From positions 1 to 64,000 of the forward strand of contig DAOTVC010000175.1 of assembly GCA_034437215.1 (NCBI GenBank): a stretch of DNA of 64,000 bases, in the 5' to 3' direction. The notes below the pieces were generated by a model. That model had not been told where the DNA came from and made no database searches. It was given only the letters and a program-made list of their open reading frames with translations. The position numbers were made by a program, and so were the translations under genes. This DNA comes from DAOTVC01 sp034437215. GTDB lineage: Bacteria > Chloroflexota > Anaerolineae > B4-G1 > SLSP01. Positions 17,167 to 26,976 of the stretch are shown here, in pieces; positions within the stretch are counted from its first letter, which is position 1; each line of letters begins with the position of its first letter.

Positions 17167-19728
17167 ATGTTAGGTGAGCGCATCTCCCCCGACCGGCGGC
17201 GGCTCTGGCTCTGCCGCGCCGTCCTGTGGCTTGGTTTTCTCCTCCTCTACGCTCTGACGACGGCCCGGGGTATCTTGGCCGCCGACAGCGGGGAGTTCCA
17301 GCTGGCTGCGGCGGGCTGGGGCATTCTACACCCCCCCGGCTACCCCCTCTACACGGTGATGGGCGCCCTCTGGGTGCGCCTGCTGCCCCTCGGCTCGCTG
17401 CCCTTCCGCCTCAATCTCATGAGTGCCTTTCTGGCGGCGACGACGTTGCTGCTCGTCTTCGAGGTCGTCCGCCGCTGGGTGACGGGGTGGGGCGCTGCGA
17501 CGACGGCGGCTTGGGCGGGGGGGCTGGCAGCCGCGCTCCTCCTGGGCACGGCACCCACCTTCTGGGCCCAGGCGACCATCGCCAACATCCGCATGCCCAC
17601 GCTGCTCTTCGCCGCCTGGGGTTTTCTGGCGCTGACCGAGTACCGCTCCCGTTTGCGCGCTGCCCCCGAGAGCGCCGCATTGCCGCTGAGCCTGGGTCTC
17701 GCCCTGGGGTTGGGGGTGGGGCACCACCCCTCCCTCGTCTTCCTGGCGACGGGCTGGGCGCTCTACCTGCTGCTCCTCGATCCCTCAATCCTCTGGCAGC
17801 CCCGGCGCTGGTGGAAGACGGCCCTGGTGACCGTGCTCGCCTGGACGCTGCCCCAGCTCTACCTTCCCCTGCGAGGGGGCATGGCAAACGTGCCTCTCTC
17901 CCCGGGCGGACAGAACACGTGGGAGGGTTTCTGGTACCATGTCCTGGCCCGCGGCTTCGCCGGTGATATGTTCGCCTTCAGCAGCCCCCAGGATCTGGCC
18001 CTGCGTTTGCCCCTGCTGGGAACGCTCTTCAGGCTGCAGTTTCCGCCGCTCTACCTGCTGCTGGCCTTTCTGGCGTGGATCCGGTTGGCCCTGCGGCGCA
18101 CACGTCTGGCCCTCGCCCTCGCCACCTCCTGGGCCGTTCACACCTTCGTCACCATCACCTATCGGGCGCCGCAGACGGTAGAGTACCTCATGCCCGCCTA
18201 CCTGCCCGTGGTCATTGCCTTTGGGCTGGGGCTGGCGGCGACCGTCGAAGCGTGGTTCGTAGCACCAAAGTCTGCGAGGAAGACACCCCTGCTGCTCTCG
18301 CGCCCGGTCACCTACTTCGTCTTCGCCTTTCTCCTGGCGCGCCTCTTCTTCCACTACCCCGACTTCGCGCTGCTGGCGCGGGATCGCTCCGTCCGCGAGC
18401 GGGTCGCACCCCTGCTGGAAGAGGCGCCGGAGGGGGCGCTGGTGCTCGCCGACTGGCGTTGGGCCACCCCTCTCTGGGTTCTCCAGGAGGTCGAAGGGCT
18501 GGGGGCGGGCGTGGAGGTGGCCTACGTCTACGACGACGCCTGGGAGGCGTGGGTCGAGGGCGCCGGGGGGCGCCCGCTCTTCTCCACTCACCACTTTGAT
18601 TGGCCGGAGTGGAGCTTCGCTCCCGTCGGGGGCGGTTACCGGCTCTACCGGCGTCCCCTGGGGGAGCTGCCGCCGTCGCTGGGCTACCTGCCCCTGGAAG
18701 CCGATCTGGGCCCCGTGCGGCTGCTCGGCTACCGGATCGAGGGGGAGTCCCAACCCGGCGAGGTCCTCGAGGTGCAGCTGGCTTGGCAGGCGACCGGCGT
18801 TCAGGAGCCGCCGCCCTCCTTCACCATGCGCCTCTTCACGCCCGAGGGGGGCTTCGTCACGCAGAGCGATCTCTTCCTCGGCGGCGATACGGCGGAGGGG
18901 GAGGTGCGCTTTGCCAACTTCCCCCTGCTCCTGCCCCTGGATACCTGTCCCGGCGCCGTGCAGCCCAGCGTGGGGCTCTACACCGTCTTGGACGGGGCCT
19001 TCAACAACCTCGGCGAGGTGGCCCTGCCCGCGCTGCCCGTCGCCTGCGACCTCCCGGTGCTGCCCGCGATGCGCTTGCACCCCGGTGTGGTCACTGGGGG
19101 CGGACCCTTCCTGAAGGGGGTGGACTACGACGTGCAGCAGGGAGGCGCGTCGCTCTACCTGCACTGGTGCGGGCCGGGGCGGGCTCTGGTGGTCTCCGCC
19201 GGGGGGACGACGAAGTTCGTCGACCGGCTGTGGCCCGGCGACTGTCGTAGTGTGCGCTTACCGCTGAACCCCGAGGAGGGGCAGCCGCCGGTGCTGGAGC
19301 TGACCCGACCCACGGGCGAGGCGGTGACGCTCGTCACGCGCCCCCTCCCGGTGCCGTCGCTCTCCGATACCTACGTGCCCTTCTCCAACGAGCTGGTGCT
19401 GGTGGGTGTGCAGACTACCACGCGGGGAGATCTCTACGTCGCGAACCTGACCTGGCGTTCACTGCAACCCCTCGTCGATGACTACGCGGTGAGCGTGCGG
19501 CTGAAGGCGGAGGACGGCGCGGAGCTGGGAATCCACGACATGCAGCCGGCGCTGAGCGCCTTGCCGACCCTCAAGTGGGTGATAGGGGGGCTGGAGATTC
19601 TCGATCCCCATCCCTTCCTGCCGCCGGACCGGCTTCCTGCCTGGACAGAGGTCGCGGTCTACGAGAGATTCCGGTTGCACCGGCTGCCCACGCCCGACTC
19701 CCCTTCGGCGACCGTTTTCTTACCATAA
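17167..19728 (+). CDS. DUF2723-family multi-pass membrane protein (glycosyltransferase-like)
   Basis: An 853-residue protein. The N-terminal half has about ten hydrophobic helices and the DUF2723 hallmark ADSGEFQLAAAGWGILHPPG followed by YPLYTVMGALWVRLLP. It resembles GT-C-fold protein O-mannosyltransferase-like proteins, in which the Asp in the first loop (here in AADSGEF) is thought to be catalytic. The C-terminal ~380 residues are extracytoplasmic and beta-rich. It probably transfers a lipid-linked sugar at the membrane; donor and acceptor are unknown. There is no clear ribosome site before the ATG. Confidence 0.8.
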   Translation: MLGERISPDRRRLWLCRAVLWLGFLLLYALTTARGILAADSGEFQLAAAGWGILHPPGYPLYTVMGALWVRLLPLGSLPFRLNLMSAFLAATTLLLVFEVVRRWVTGWGAATTAAWAGGLAAALLLGTAPTFWAQATIANIRMPTLLFAAWGFLALTEYRSRLRAAPESAALPLSLGLALGLGVGHHPSLVFLATGWALYLLLLDPSILWQPRRWWKTALVTVLAWTLPQLYLPLRGGMANVPLSPGGQNTWEGFWYHVLARGFAGDMFAFSSPQDLALRLPLLGTLFRLQFPPLYLLLAFLAWIRLALRRTRLALALATSWAVHTFVTITYRAPQTVEYLMPAYLPVVIAFGLGLAATVEAWFVAPKSARKTPLLLSRPVTYFVFAFLLARLFFHYPDFALLARDRSVRERVAPLLEEAPEGALVLADWRWATPLWVLQEVEGLGAGVEVAYVYDDAWEAWVEGAGGRPLFSTHHFDWPEWSFAPVGGGYRLYRRPLGELPPSLGYLPLEADLGPVRLLGYRIEGESQPGEVLEVQLAWQATGVQEPPPSFTMRLFTPEGGFVTQSDLFLGGDTAEGEVRFANFPLLLPLDTCPGAVQPSVGLYTVLDGAFNNLGEVALPALPVACDLPVLPAMRLHPGVVTGGGPFLKGVDYDVQQGGASLYLHWCGPGRALVVSAGGTTKFVDRLWPGDCRSVRLPLNPEEGQPPVLELTRPTGEAVTLVTRPLPVPSLSDTYVPFSNELVLVGVQTTTRGDLYVANLTWRSLQPLVDDYAVSVRLKAEDGAELGIHDMQPALSALPTLKWVIGGLEILDPHPFLPPDRLPAWTEVAVYERFRLHRLPTPDSPSATVFLP

Positions 19729-19765
19729 GGCGGATAGGTTGGGTTGTCAGACCGCCTGCGTCGGG

Positions 19766-19794
19766 TTGCCATCCCGACTCTGACGTGCTACAAT
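19766..19794 (+). promoter_or_regulatory. Sigma-70-type promoter for the GAF histidine kinase
   Basis: TTGCCA at 19766-19771 and TACAAT at 19789-19794 have a 17-base spacer. The start point would lie about 13 bases before the ATG at 19815, just before its GGAGGA ribosome site. Confidence 0.75.
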
Positions 19795-19814
19795 CTCCAT
19801 ATACGGAGGAATGG

Positions 19815-22127
19815 ATGCCCGATCAAGCTCCCAGTACCGATAGATCACGCACTACTGGCCGACGTGAGTCCGAGCTGCAAGCGCTCTACCTCATCTCGCA
19901 GGCGGCCAACTTCACCATGCCCGTGGATGACATCATGGAGCTGGTCTATACCCAACTCCGACGGGTCATCCCGGCGCCGAACTTCTACATCGCCCTCACC
20001 AGATCCGAGAAGGAGACCCTCTCGCATGCCTTCTTCGTCGAGAAGGACGAGCGCCTCTACGTGGACGTCGCCTGGTCCTACGATCAGGGACTGACAGGAC
20101 AGATCGTCCGGACCGGCACGACCATCCGCACCGTTGACTACCTCGACGAGTGTGAGGCGCGGGGGATCGAGCCCCACGGCAAGCCGGCTCACGCGTGGAT
20201 GGGCACACCCCTTCTGGGACAGGATCAGACCATCGGCGTCATGGTGGTCTCCTCCTTCGATCCCGACACCCGCTATACCCAAGAGGACGAGAGCTTTTTC
20301 GTCACCGTGGCCTCCTACACCGCCTCCGCCATCTACCGGCGCCGCCTGCACGACAGTCTGGAGGCCCGCGCCCAGCAGCTCAACACCCTCAACGACATCT
20401 CGGAGATCCTCGCTTCGAGCCTCGACATCGAGAACGTTCTGGATCTGGTGGTGAAGAGTGCGGCCAAGCTGCTCAACGCCGAAGCGGGCTCCCTCCTGCT
20501 TCTGGACGACAACAGCGGCGACCTGATGTTCCGCATCACCAGCGGGCCCGCGGCCCAACACCTGGTGGGCCTGAAGGTCCCGGCGGGCAAGGGGATCGCG
20601 GGCGTCGCCTTCTCCAAGAACGAACCGGTGATCGTCAACGATGCTCAGCACGACGAGCGTTGGTACCGCAGCTTCGATCAGAACGCCGACTTCATCACCC
20701 GTTCCTTGATCGCCGTACCCCTCAACGCCCGGGGACGCACCATCGGGGTCCTCGAGGTGGTCAACCGCAAGGGGGAGCGCCAATCCTTCGACCAACAGGA
20801 CATCGAGCTTCTGGAGTCCTTTGGAGCCCAGGCGGCTCTCGCCATCGAGAACGCGCGCCTCTTTACCATGACCGATCAGGCGCTCCAGGCCCGCGTCGAG
20901 GAACTGACCACTCTGCAGCACATCGACCGGCAGTTGAACGCGACGCTCGACTACGGGGAGGTGATGAAGACTACGCTCTCCTGGGCCGTTCGCATCACGG
21001 GCGCTGCTGCCGGTCTCATTGCCGCGCTGCACGAGGAGGAGGACGGGCAGCCCGGTCTGCAGTTCCTGGCCTACGACGGCTATCCCGCCGAGGTTATCGA
21101 ACGCTACACGGGGGAGGAGCTCTGGCCTCTCACCCAGGGCATTCTGGGGCGCACCGTGCTCTCGGGAGAGACCCTGCTGTTGACCGACGTCTCCCAGAAC
21201 AGCGTCAACGTGGAGCTGGTGCCCGGTATGGAGGCGAAGCTGAGCATCCCCATTCGCCGTGAGAACCGGGTCATCGGCGTTCTCGCCCTGGAGTCCCCCG
21301 ATCCCTCGACCTTCACCACCGAGGAGGTGGAGTTCGTGACGCGTCTGGCGGATCACGCCGCCATCGCCATCGACAATGCCCGGCTCTTCGAGCAGGTACA
21401 GCGGGCCAACCAGGCCAAGACGGAGTTTATCTCCTTCGTCTCCCACGAGTTCAAGCAGCCGATGACCGCGATGAAGGGCTACACCGATCTGCTCATGAAG
21501 GGGATCGGCGGCTCTCTCAACGATCAACAGCAGCAGTTTCTCAATGTCGTGCGGTCGAATATCCAGCGGTTGGACCGGTTGGTCAGTGACCTCCTGGACA
21601 TCTCCCGCATTGAAGCCGGACGCCTGCGTCTGGAGATGGACAACGTCAATCCCGTGTCGGTGACCGAGGACGCGGTCCAGTCCTTCGAGAACGCGATCTC
21701 CGGTAAGGAACAGACGCTGACTCTCGAGTTAGAGCCTCACCTGCCGCGCATCCGTGCCGACAGGGGCCGGATCGTGCAGGTGCTCACCAATCTCCTGAGC
21801 AACGCCAACAAATACACGCCCGCCGGCGGGCAGGTCGTGCTGCGCGTGCGGCGCTGGCATACCGACGGCGAGTCCTACGTACGCTGGGACGTGCAGGACT
21901 CGGGCATTGGGATGCCCGAGGACGAGCAGGCGAAGCTCTTCACCAAGTTCTTCCGGGGGAGCAGCCCCGAGGTGCGCAACGTCAAGGGCACCGGGTTGGG
22001 GCTGGTGATCAGTCGCAGTATCGTCGAGATGCACGACGGGGAGATGATGGTGGAGAGTGCACCGGGTGAGGGCAGTACCTTCAGCTTCGTCATACCTTCC
22101 CGTGAGCAGGCGTCCCCTGCTGTGTAA
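19815..22127 (+). CDS. Triple-GAF sensor histidine kinase
   Basis: A 770-residue cytoplasmic kinase without transmembrane segments. Three GAF domains (about 30-170, 190-345 and 355-515) precede a HisKA domain with the H-box FISFVSHEFKQPMTAMKGY; the phosphoacceptor is His544. The HATPase domain has the N-box LTNLLSNANKYTPAGG, G1 DSGIGMPEDE, the F-box LFTKFFRG and G2 GTGLGLVISRS. In this type GAF domains sense small molecules or redox state, but the ligand cannot be read from sequence. No response regulator is adjacent. ATG 19815 follows CGGAGGA and a good promoter; the longer frame runs back into the DUF2723 gene. Confidence 0.92.
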   Translation: MPDQAPSTDRSRTTGRRESELQALYLISQAANFTMPVDDIMELVYTQLRRVIPAPNFYIALTRSEKETLSHAFFVEKDERLYVDVAWSYDQGLTGQIVRTGTTIRTVDYLDECEARGIEPHGKPAHAWMGTPLLGQDQTIGVMVVSSFDPDTRYTQEDESFFVTVASYTASAIYRRRLHDSLEARAQQLNTLNDISEILASSLDIENVLDLVVKSAAKLLNAEAGSLLLLDDNSGDLMFRITSGPAAQHLVGLKVPAGKGIAGVAFSKNEPVIVNDAQHDERWYRSFDQNADFITRSLIAVPLNARGRTIGVLEVVNRKGERQSFDQQDIELLESFGAQAALAIENARLFTMTDQALQARVEELTTLQHIDRQLNATLDYGEVMKTTLSWAVRITGAAAGLIAALHEEEDGQPGLQFLAYDGYPAEVIERYTGEELWPLTQGILGRTVLSGETLLLTDVSQNSVNVELVPGMEAKLSIPIRRENRVIGVLALESPDPSTFTTEEVEFVTRLADHAAIAIDNARLFEQVQRANQAKTEFISFVSHEFKQPMTAMKGYTDLLMKGIGGSLNDQQQQFLNVVRSNIQRLDRLVSDLLDISRIEAGRLRLEMDNVNPVSVTEDAVQSFENAISGKEQTLTLELEPHLPRIRADRGRIVQVLTNLLSNANKYTPAGGQVVLRVRRWHTDGESYVRWDVQDSGIGMPEDEQAKLFTKFFRGSSPEVRNVKGTGLGLVISRSIVEMHDGEMMVESAPGEGSTFSFVIPSREQASPAV

Positions 22128-22143
22128 GCGTCTGTAAGAAAAC

Positions 22144-22263
22144 AACTTCCCGACGGTGGGTGCTTGGGGAGCGTAACGAACTTCTGGAAGTGCTGGAGGC
22201 GCACAACCCTCAAACGAGTCAGGAGGAGTTGTTTCATCCTAACTCCAGAGATGTCGGGAAGTT
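22144..22263. repeat. Inverted-repeat element (120 bp), possible MITE
   Basis: A perfect 11-bp inverted repeat bounds it: AACTTCCCGAC at 22144-22154 and GTCGGGAAGTT at 22253-22263. The interior has no ORF. No clear target duplication or second copy is seen here. It fills the spacer between the histidine kinase and the hydrolase. Confidence 0.45.
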
Positions 22264-22298
22264 ATACTTTTACGAACCCTAAGCGAGGATCTTAAGTG

Positions 22299-23150
22299 AT
22301 GCGGCGGATAGAAACCTCTTTCGTGACCTTCGACGGTCTGTCCCTCTACGGACAGCGTTGGCTCCCTGACGAAGGCTCTCCCCGGGCACAGATCGCCGTC
22401 GTTCACGGGATCGGCGAGCACAGCGGGCGCTACGAGGATTTTGCAGCGTGGTTCGCGCCCCACGGCTACGTGGTCCACACCTTCGATCACCGGGGGCACG
22501 GACACTCTCCCGGACAGCGCGGACACATCAATGCCTGGCAGGAGTTTCGCGATGAGATGAACGCCTTCCTGCAGGATGTCCGGGCGACGTACCCCGACCT
22601 CCCGCTCTTCCTTGCCGGACACAGCATGGGGGCCTTGATCGTTCTGGACTATGCCCTGCACCACGGGGCGGAGATGGGACTGGCGGGGGTTGTGGCCTCG
22701 GGTCCGCCGCTTGCGTGGAGCGCGAGCGTCTCCCCCCTGCTGATCTTCGCCGGAAATCTGCTCTCTCCCTTGGTGCCGCGGTTAAAGATGAAGAGTGGGT
22801 TGGATCCCCAGGGGCTCAGCACCGACGAGGAGGTCGTGCGCGCCTACTGCGCCGATCCCCTCGTACACGATGCTGTTACGCCTCGCTTTGGAAGCGAGCT
22901 GGACCACACGATGAAGCGCACCATGGAGGACGCCGGTCGCTGGCCCGAGGATCTGCCGCTGCTTATCGTGCACGGGGGCGACGATCCCATCTGCCCCCCC
23001 GAAGCCAGTGCGCGCTTCTTCGACAGGGTGAGCGGACGCTTCAAGACGCGCCTGGAGTATCCCGGTCTCCAGCACGAGGTCTTCAACGAGATCGGTCGGG
23101 AGCAGGTGCTGGCGGACGTCCACACCTGGCTCGAGCGTCACAGTCCGTAA
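22299..23150 (+). CDS. Alpha/beta hydrolase, monoacylglycerol-lipase-like
   Basis: A protein of about 283 residues with the Hydrolase_4 pattern. It has the oxyanion segment VVHGIGEHSGRY, the FDHRGHGHSPGQRGH block, the nucleophile elbow AGHSMGALI (Ser), the acid in HGGDDPICPP and the catalytic His in GLQHEVFNE. The family hydrolyses monoglycerides and related esters. The start is either ATG 22299 or the in-frame GTG 22296; a weak GAGG lies upstream. It converges on the YibE/F gene with 16 bases between stops. Confidence 0.88.
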   Translation: MRRIETSFVTFDGLSLYGQRWLPDEGSPRAQIAVVHGIGEHSGRYEDFAAWFAPHGYVVHTFDHRGHGHSPGQRGHINAWQEFRDEMNAFLQDVRATYPDLPLFLAGHSMGALIVLDYALHHGAEMGLAGVVASGPPLAWSASVSPLLIFAGNLLSPLVPRLKMKSGLDPQGLSTDEEVVRAYCADPLVHDAVTPRFGSELDHTMKRTMEDAGRWPEDLPLLIVHGGDDPICPPEASARFFDRVSGRFKTRLEYPGLQHEVFNEIGREQVLADVHTWLERHSP

Positions 23151-23166
23151 CCCCACCTCTGGTTCC

Positions 23167-24372
23167 CTAGGGAGACCGCTCCTCAAGCTCCTCGGCTGAT
23201 TGCGCCGCCTCCAGCGTCAGAGAGGCCGCCCAGGCGCCGATCAGCGTGGTGAGCGGCACCGCCAGCATCAGCCCCAGGCTGCCGATGAGCGTCCGCAGGA
23301 GCTCCTCGGCGATCAGCTCTCGGTTGATGGTGAGGTACCAGGGCTCCGGATAGAGATAGAAGAGGATGAGGAGGGGCAGGGCGGCGCTGGCGTAGGCGAG
23401 GACGAGGGTGTTGACCATGGAGGCGAGGTGCGCGTTGCCTACCTTCATACCCCGGCGAAAGATCTCGCGGCGGGGGCGGGTCGGATCGAGGCGGGTGATC
23501 TCGAAGACGCTCACCGCCTGGGCCAGGACGACGTCGTCCAGCACCCCGGCCGCCCCCAGGATGACGCCTCCCAGGAGCAGACCCCGCATGGCGATGGAGA
23601 CGCCCGTCGCCTGCAGGTAGAGGGTCTCCTCCGAACCGAAACCTGTCAGGTGCGCCCGATCCGTCCAGAAGGTGGCGAGGAGGGCGGTGATGGCGAGGCT
23701 GACGAGCATGCCCAGCAGGGCCGTGTGGGCGGTAGCGTTCCACCCCTGGATGAGGTAGAGGGTGACCGCCAGGAGGGCCGCAACCCCGACGGTGGTCACG
23801 ACCACGGGGTCGCGCCCTGATAGGATCTGGGGCAGGATGAAGCCGCCGATGAGGAGCCCGCTGAGCAGCAGCCCCAGGAGGGCGCGCACCCCCTGCCAGC
23901 GGCCGATGAGGACGGTGACCAGGGCGAAGAGTGCCGTGAGAGCCCCGAGCGGGATCAAGCGCACGTGGTCGGCGACGGCGTAGTAGGTCTCCCCCGAGGG
24001 GCGCTGGGTGACCATGACGAGGGCCCGGTCGCCCGGACGAAAGCGCACGTCGTCCACGGTGGGGCCCATCCCGTTGTAGGTCACCTCGATCTGCTCTCCT
24101 TGCAGCTCCCCCTCCGACAGGATCTCCAGCTGCAGGAGCTGCGTGATCTGGACCAGGTCGGTGGCGTCCTCTGCCACACTCTCCTCTCCCACCTCGAGCA
24201 CCTCCGCCTGGACGGTCTCCTCGAGGGATGCAGCCCCGGGTTGGTACTGGAGGGGGGGGCGGGTGAAGTGTAGGATTCCTCCGGCGACGAGCAGGACGAC
24301 CAGCAGCAGGACGGAGACCCCCTCCAAAAGGTAATGGGCCACCTGTCCTTCGAATCCTTGGCGCTCGTTCAT
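23167..24372 (-). CDS. YibE/F-family membrane protein
   Basis: A 401-residue protein. One N-terminal helix (about 18-37) is followed by a ~100-residue extracytoplasmic beta-rich domain, where VRFRPGDRALVMVTQ resembles an SH3/OB-like fold. A block of about seven or eight transmembrane helices follows, with the family's GAAGVLDDVVLAQAVSVFEI and RRGMKVGNAHLASMVNTLVLAY motifs. The transport substrate is not established. The ATG follows CGAGGAG, and its leader contains an octamer GACTA array also seen before the adenine deaminase gene. Confidence 0.85.
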   Translation of the reverse strand: MNERQGFEGQVAHYLLEGVSVLLLVVLLVAGGILHFTRPPLQYQPGAASLEETVQAEVLEVGEESVAEDATDLVQITQLLQLEILSEGELQGEQIEVTYNGMGPTVDDVRFRPGDRALVMVTQRPSGETYYAVADHVRLIPLGALTALFALVTVLIGRWQGVRALLGLLLSGLLIGGFILPQILSGRDPVVVTTVGVAALLAVTLYLIQGWNATAHTALLGMLVSLAITALLATFWTDRAHLTGFGSEETLYLQATGVSIAMRGLLLGGVILGAAGVLDDVVLAQAVSVFEITRLDPTRPRREIFRRGMKVGNAHLASMVNTLVLAYASAALPLLILFYLYPEPWYLTINRELIAEELLRTLIGSLGLMLAVPLTTLIGAWAASLTLEAAQSAEELEERSP

Positions 24373-24377
24373 ATCGG

Positions 24378-24414
24378 CTCCTCGAAAATTAGTCGGCTAG
24401 TCAGGTAGTCGGAC
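24378..24414 (-). repeat. Octamer GACTA array with TTTTCGAGGAG before yibE/F-like gene
   Basis: On the minus strand GACTA-type units recur every 8 bases (CCGACTAC, CTGACTAG, CCGACTAA), followed at once by TTTTCGAGGAG. The last part supplies the ribosome site. The same arrangement precedes the adenine deaminase gene at 48951-48993. Confidence 0.6.
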
Positions 24415-24429
24415 GCTTAACAAGGCGCT

Positions 24430-24435
24430 ATTATA
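24430..24435 (-). promoter_or_regulatory. -10-like TATAAT for the yibE/F-like gene
   Basis: A TATAAT hexamer on the minus strand lies about 58 bases upstream of the start codon. I see no good -35 at the usual distance. Confidence 0.4.
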
Positions 24436-24518
24436 CTACATGGTCCATTCTGCGGTACCCCCCAGGTGTCAGAATGTCAAAGCGCCGTCTCTCTTACTTT
24501 TCAACCTGCCGAATTGAG

Positions 24519-24524
24519 TATAAT
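24519..24524 (+). promoter_or_regulatory. -10-like TATAAT for the sugar gene cluster
   Basis: TATAAT lies 52 bases before the ATG at 24576, in an AT-rich spot of an otherwise GC-rich region. The -35 is weak, so an activator or extended -10 contact may be needed. Confidence 0.45.
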
Positions 24525-24575
24525 TGGAAACGTATGGCCCCCCAGACTGTCGCTGAAGAGTAAGCAGGAGGTCAC

Positions 24576-26948
24576 ATGGATTCTCGGTCCCCGATCTGTC
24601 GTCTGCTTGAGCCTGCCACGCAGGAGCTCCTGGAGTGGTCTCGCTCCGTGCAAGACGAGGCTCCCTCGCCCTTTGCGGCGGCTCGCCGTCTGGTAGGGCG
24701 CCTGGGAGCCCACTCCAGAGAGGGCCGTGCCGAGGTCGGCTTCTGGGCGCCGGACGTGGTCGGGGCGGGGATAGCGGAGGAGCGGGTCTTCCTGGAGGTG
24801 CTGCGACCGGTGGAGCCCATCGATTTCAACGCGCCGGAGCAGAGGGTCCGCTTTCAACGCTGCCGGGTGCCCCTGAAGCGGGAGGGCGAGTACTTCTGGG
24901 GCGTCATCGAAGGACTCCGTCCGGGAAACCGGGAGCAGGTGGGGGACTTCTACCGTTTGGTCTACGAGGACGACGAGGGGCTGTGGCAGAGGGTGGTCGA
25001 TCCGCTGGCCTACTCCGTTCCCTTCGGGGCCTTCGCTCCCGCGGAGTTCTACGACTTCGAACGGCTGAAGCAGGAGCGTGACGATCGCGAGCACTTCGCC
25101 CACCTGCCCACGGAGCCCGATCCCGACGGCGTGCCCCGGGTGGTCGGTCCCACGAACATTCTGCAGATCCACGTCAGCACCGCGTCGGAGGAGGGCACGC
25201 TGCGGGGTCTCGCCGGTATCTACGAGCGCATCGCTGCGAAGCGCCGGGCGGGCGCGCCCCTCACCCCGGCCGAGCAGAACTACGTCGGCTACGACGCCGT
25301 CCAGCTGATGCCCGTCGAGCCGGTGATCGAGTACGAGGCGGGCTCCGACTTCTGGGAGGTGGAGGTGGAGGACGAGGCGTCGTTGACGGTGCGCCTGCGC
25401 CTTCCCGACATGACCAACTGGGGCTACGACATCATCACCGTGGCCTCGCCTGCCCCCAACCCCGTGCTTCTGGGCAGCAAGCGACCGGACGAGCTGGTGG
25501 ACTTCATCGCGGCCCTGCACACCTTCCCCGGGCAGCCCATCATGGTCGTGCTCGACATCGTCTACGGGCACGCCGACAACCAGTCCCTGCCCCTGCTCCC
25601 CAAGCCCTTCTTCGCCGGGCCCGGGATGTACGGACAGGAGGTCAACTTCCTCCATCCGGTGGTGCGGGCGCTCCTGCTCGAGATGGAGCAGCGGAAGAAC
25701 GACTACGGCGTAGACGGCGTGCGGGTGGACGGCGCCCAGGACTTCAAGTACTGGGACGAGGCATCGCAGACGATGATTCACGACGACGACTTCCTGACCC
25801 TGATGAACGACGTGGAGCAGGAGGTCGCGGGCGTACGCTACCGCCCCTGGATGATCTTCGAGGACGGTCGCCCGTGGCCCCGCGATGACTGGGAGCTGGC
25901 CTCCACCTACCGGGAGGTGACGAAGCAGCATCCCCGAGTGGTGCAGTGGGGACCGCTGACCTTCGCCCACAACACCCCCTTCCTCTTCACCTTCTGGATC
26001 AGCAAGTGGTGGCGCATCGAGGAGATCGCCAATATGGGCAGCCACTGGATCACGGGCTGTGCGAACCACGACACACTGCGGCGCGGCACGCAGGTGGATC
26101 CCGAGGCGCGGATCAACACCTACCTCGGTGCCACACTCCCCGAGATCTTCCGGAAGGCGTACGACAACCCGGCGGCGAAGCTCTTCGACTACGTCTGCAT
26201 GCCCGGCATCCCCATGGACTTCATCAACGCCTCCATGCGGGCGCCCTGGGGCTTCATCCGCAACACCGACGACCGCTACGCGGTGAAGGTAGTCTCGGAG
26301 GAGGCCCGCTTCCTCGACTGGACGATGAACGAGGAGCGTTTCGCCGAGCCTTACGTCTTCTCCCGCCTCAAGGCGCTGGGCTTCTCGGATCTGGAGGAAC
26401 TCAAGCGCTTCATGCGCACCCTCGATCACGCCGTCAAGGTGACGGACTACGACCAGGAGGCGATGGTGCGCTTGCTGGAGAACGTCGATCCCCCCCTCGC
26501 CGGTTCGCCCCTCTCGGTGCCGGTTCTGAAGGAGATCGCCCGAGCCTGGATGGACGACGTCCACGAGATCTGCAACGTTTCCCACTACGCCGGGCAGGTG
26601 CGCGCTGCAGGGTCCGATTTCAACCTGCAGGTGCGGGAGTTCCGCCGCCGGCGCCCCTGGCTGCGGGCCAATCTGCGCGAGGGAGAGACCTTCGACCGGC
26701 AGCGCCCCACCGACGGCAGCGTCGTCTTCTTTGGGCTGCGGCGCTCGCCCGACGACGCCGAGCAGCTCCTCTTCGTGGCAAACATGGAGGGGGCGCCCCG
26801 GACGCTGACGCCCCTGGCGCTGCCCATCCCCGATCTGCCTTTAGCGGGGTGGGAGGTAGTGTTGGCGACGCCGGGCACGGAGCTGCCGGGTGCAGACCAG
26901 CCGTTGACTTTAGAGGATAGCCAGGGCGTCGTCTTCGTGCGGCGCTGA
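24576..26948 (+). CDS. GH13 glycoside hydrolase, glucosylglycerol-hydrolase-like
   Basis: A 790-residue GH13 enzyme. An N-terminal ~200-residue domain (ending about DREHFAHLPTEPDPDG) precedes a TIM-barrel with phrases such as NILQIHVSTASEEGTLRGLA and YDAVQLMPVEPVIEY. The catalytic triad is intact: nucleophile D385 in GVRVDGAQD, acid/base E429 in WMIFEDGRPW and D499 in TGCANHD. The C-terminus is a small beta domain. Length and motifs recall glucosylglycerol hydrolase (GghA), but another alpha-glucoside or sucrose substrate is possible. It leads the cluster with sucrose-phosphate synthase, a PfkB kinase and trehalose synthase. AGGAGGTCAC gives a strong ribosome site. Confidence 0.75.
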   Translation: MDSRSPICRLLEPATQELLEWSRSVQDEAPSPFAAARRLVGRLGAHSREGRAEVGFWAPDVVGAGIAEERVFLEVLRPVEPIDFNAPEQRVRFQRCRVPLKREGEYFWGVIEGLRPGNREQVGDFYRLVYEDDEGLWQRVVDPLAYSVPFGAFAPAEFYDFERLKQERDDREHFAHLPTEPDPDGVPRVVGPTNILQIHVSTASEEGTLRGLAGIYERIAAKRRAGAPLTPAEQNYVGYDAVQLMPVEPVIEYEAGSDFWEVEVEDEASLTVRLRLPDMTNWGYDIITVASPAPNPVLLGSKRPDELVDFIAALHTFPGQPIMVVLDIVYGHADNQSLPLLPKPFFAGPGMYGQEVNFLHPVVRALLLEMEQRKNDYGVDGVRVDGAQDFKYWDEASQTMIHDDDFLTLMNDVEQEVAGVRYRPWMIFEDGRPWPRDDWELASTYREVTKQHPRVVQWGPLTFAHNTPFLFTFWISKWWRIEEIANMGSHWITGCANHDTLRRGTQVDPEARINTYLGATLPEIFRKAYDNPAAKLFDYVCMPGIPMDFINASMRAPWGFIRNTDDRYAVKVVSEEARFLDWTMNEERFAEPYVFSRLKALGFSDLEELKRFMRTLDHAVKVTDYDQEAMVRLLENVDPPLAGSPLSVPVLKEIARAWMDDVHEICNVSHYAGQVRAAGSDFNLQVREFRRRRPWLRANLREGETFDRQRPTDGSVVFFGLRRSPDDAEQLLFVANMEGAPRTLTPLALPIPDLPLAGWEVVLATPGTELPGADQPLTLEDSQGVVFVRR

Positions 26949-26976
26949 TCATGACTCACGAAAGGAGATCGAGCCG

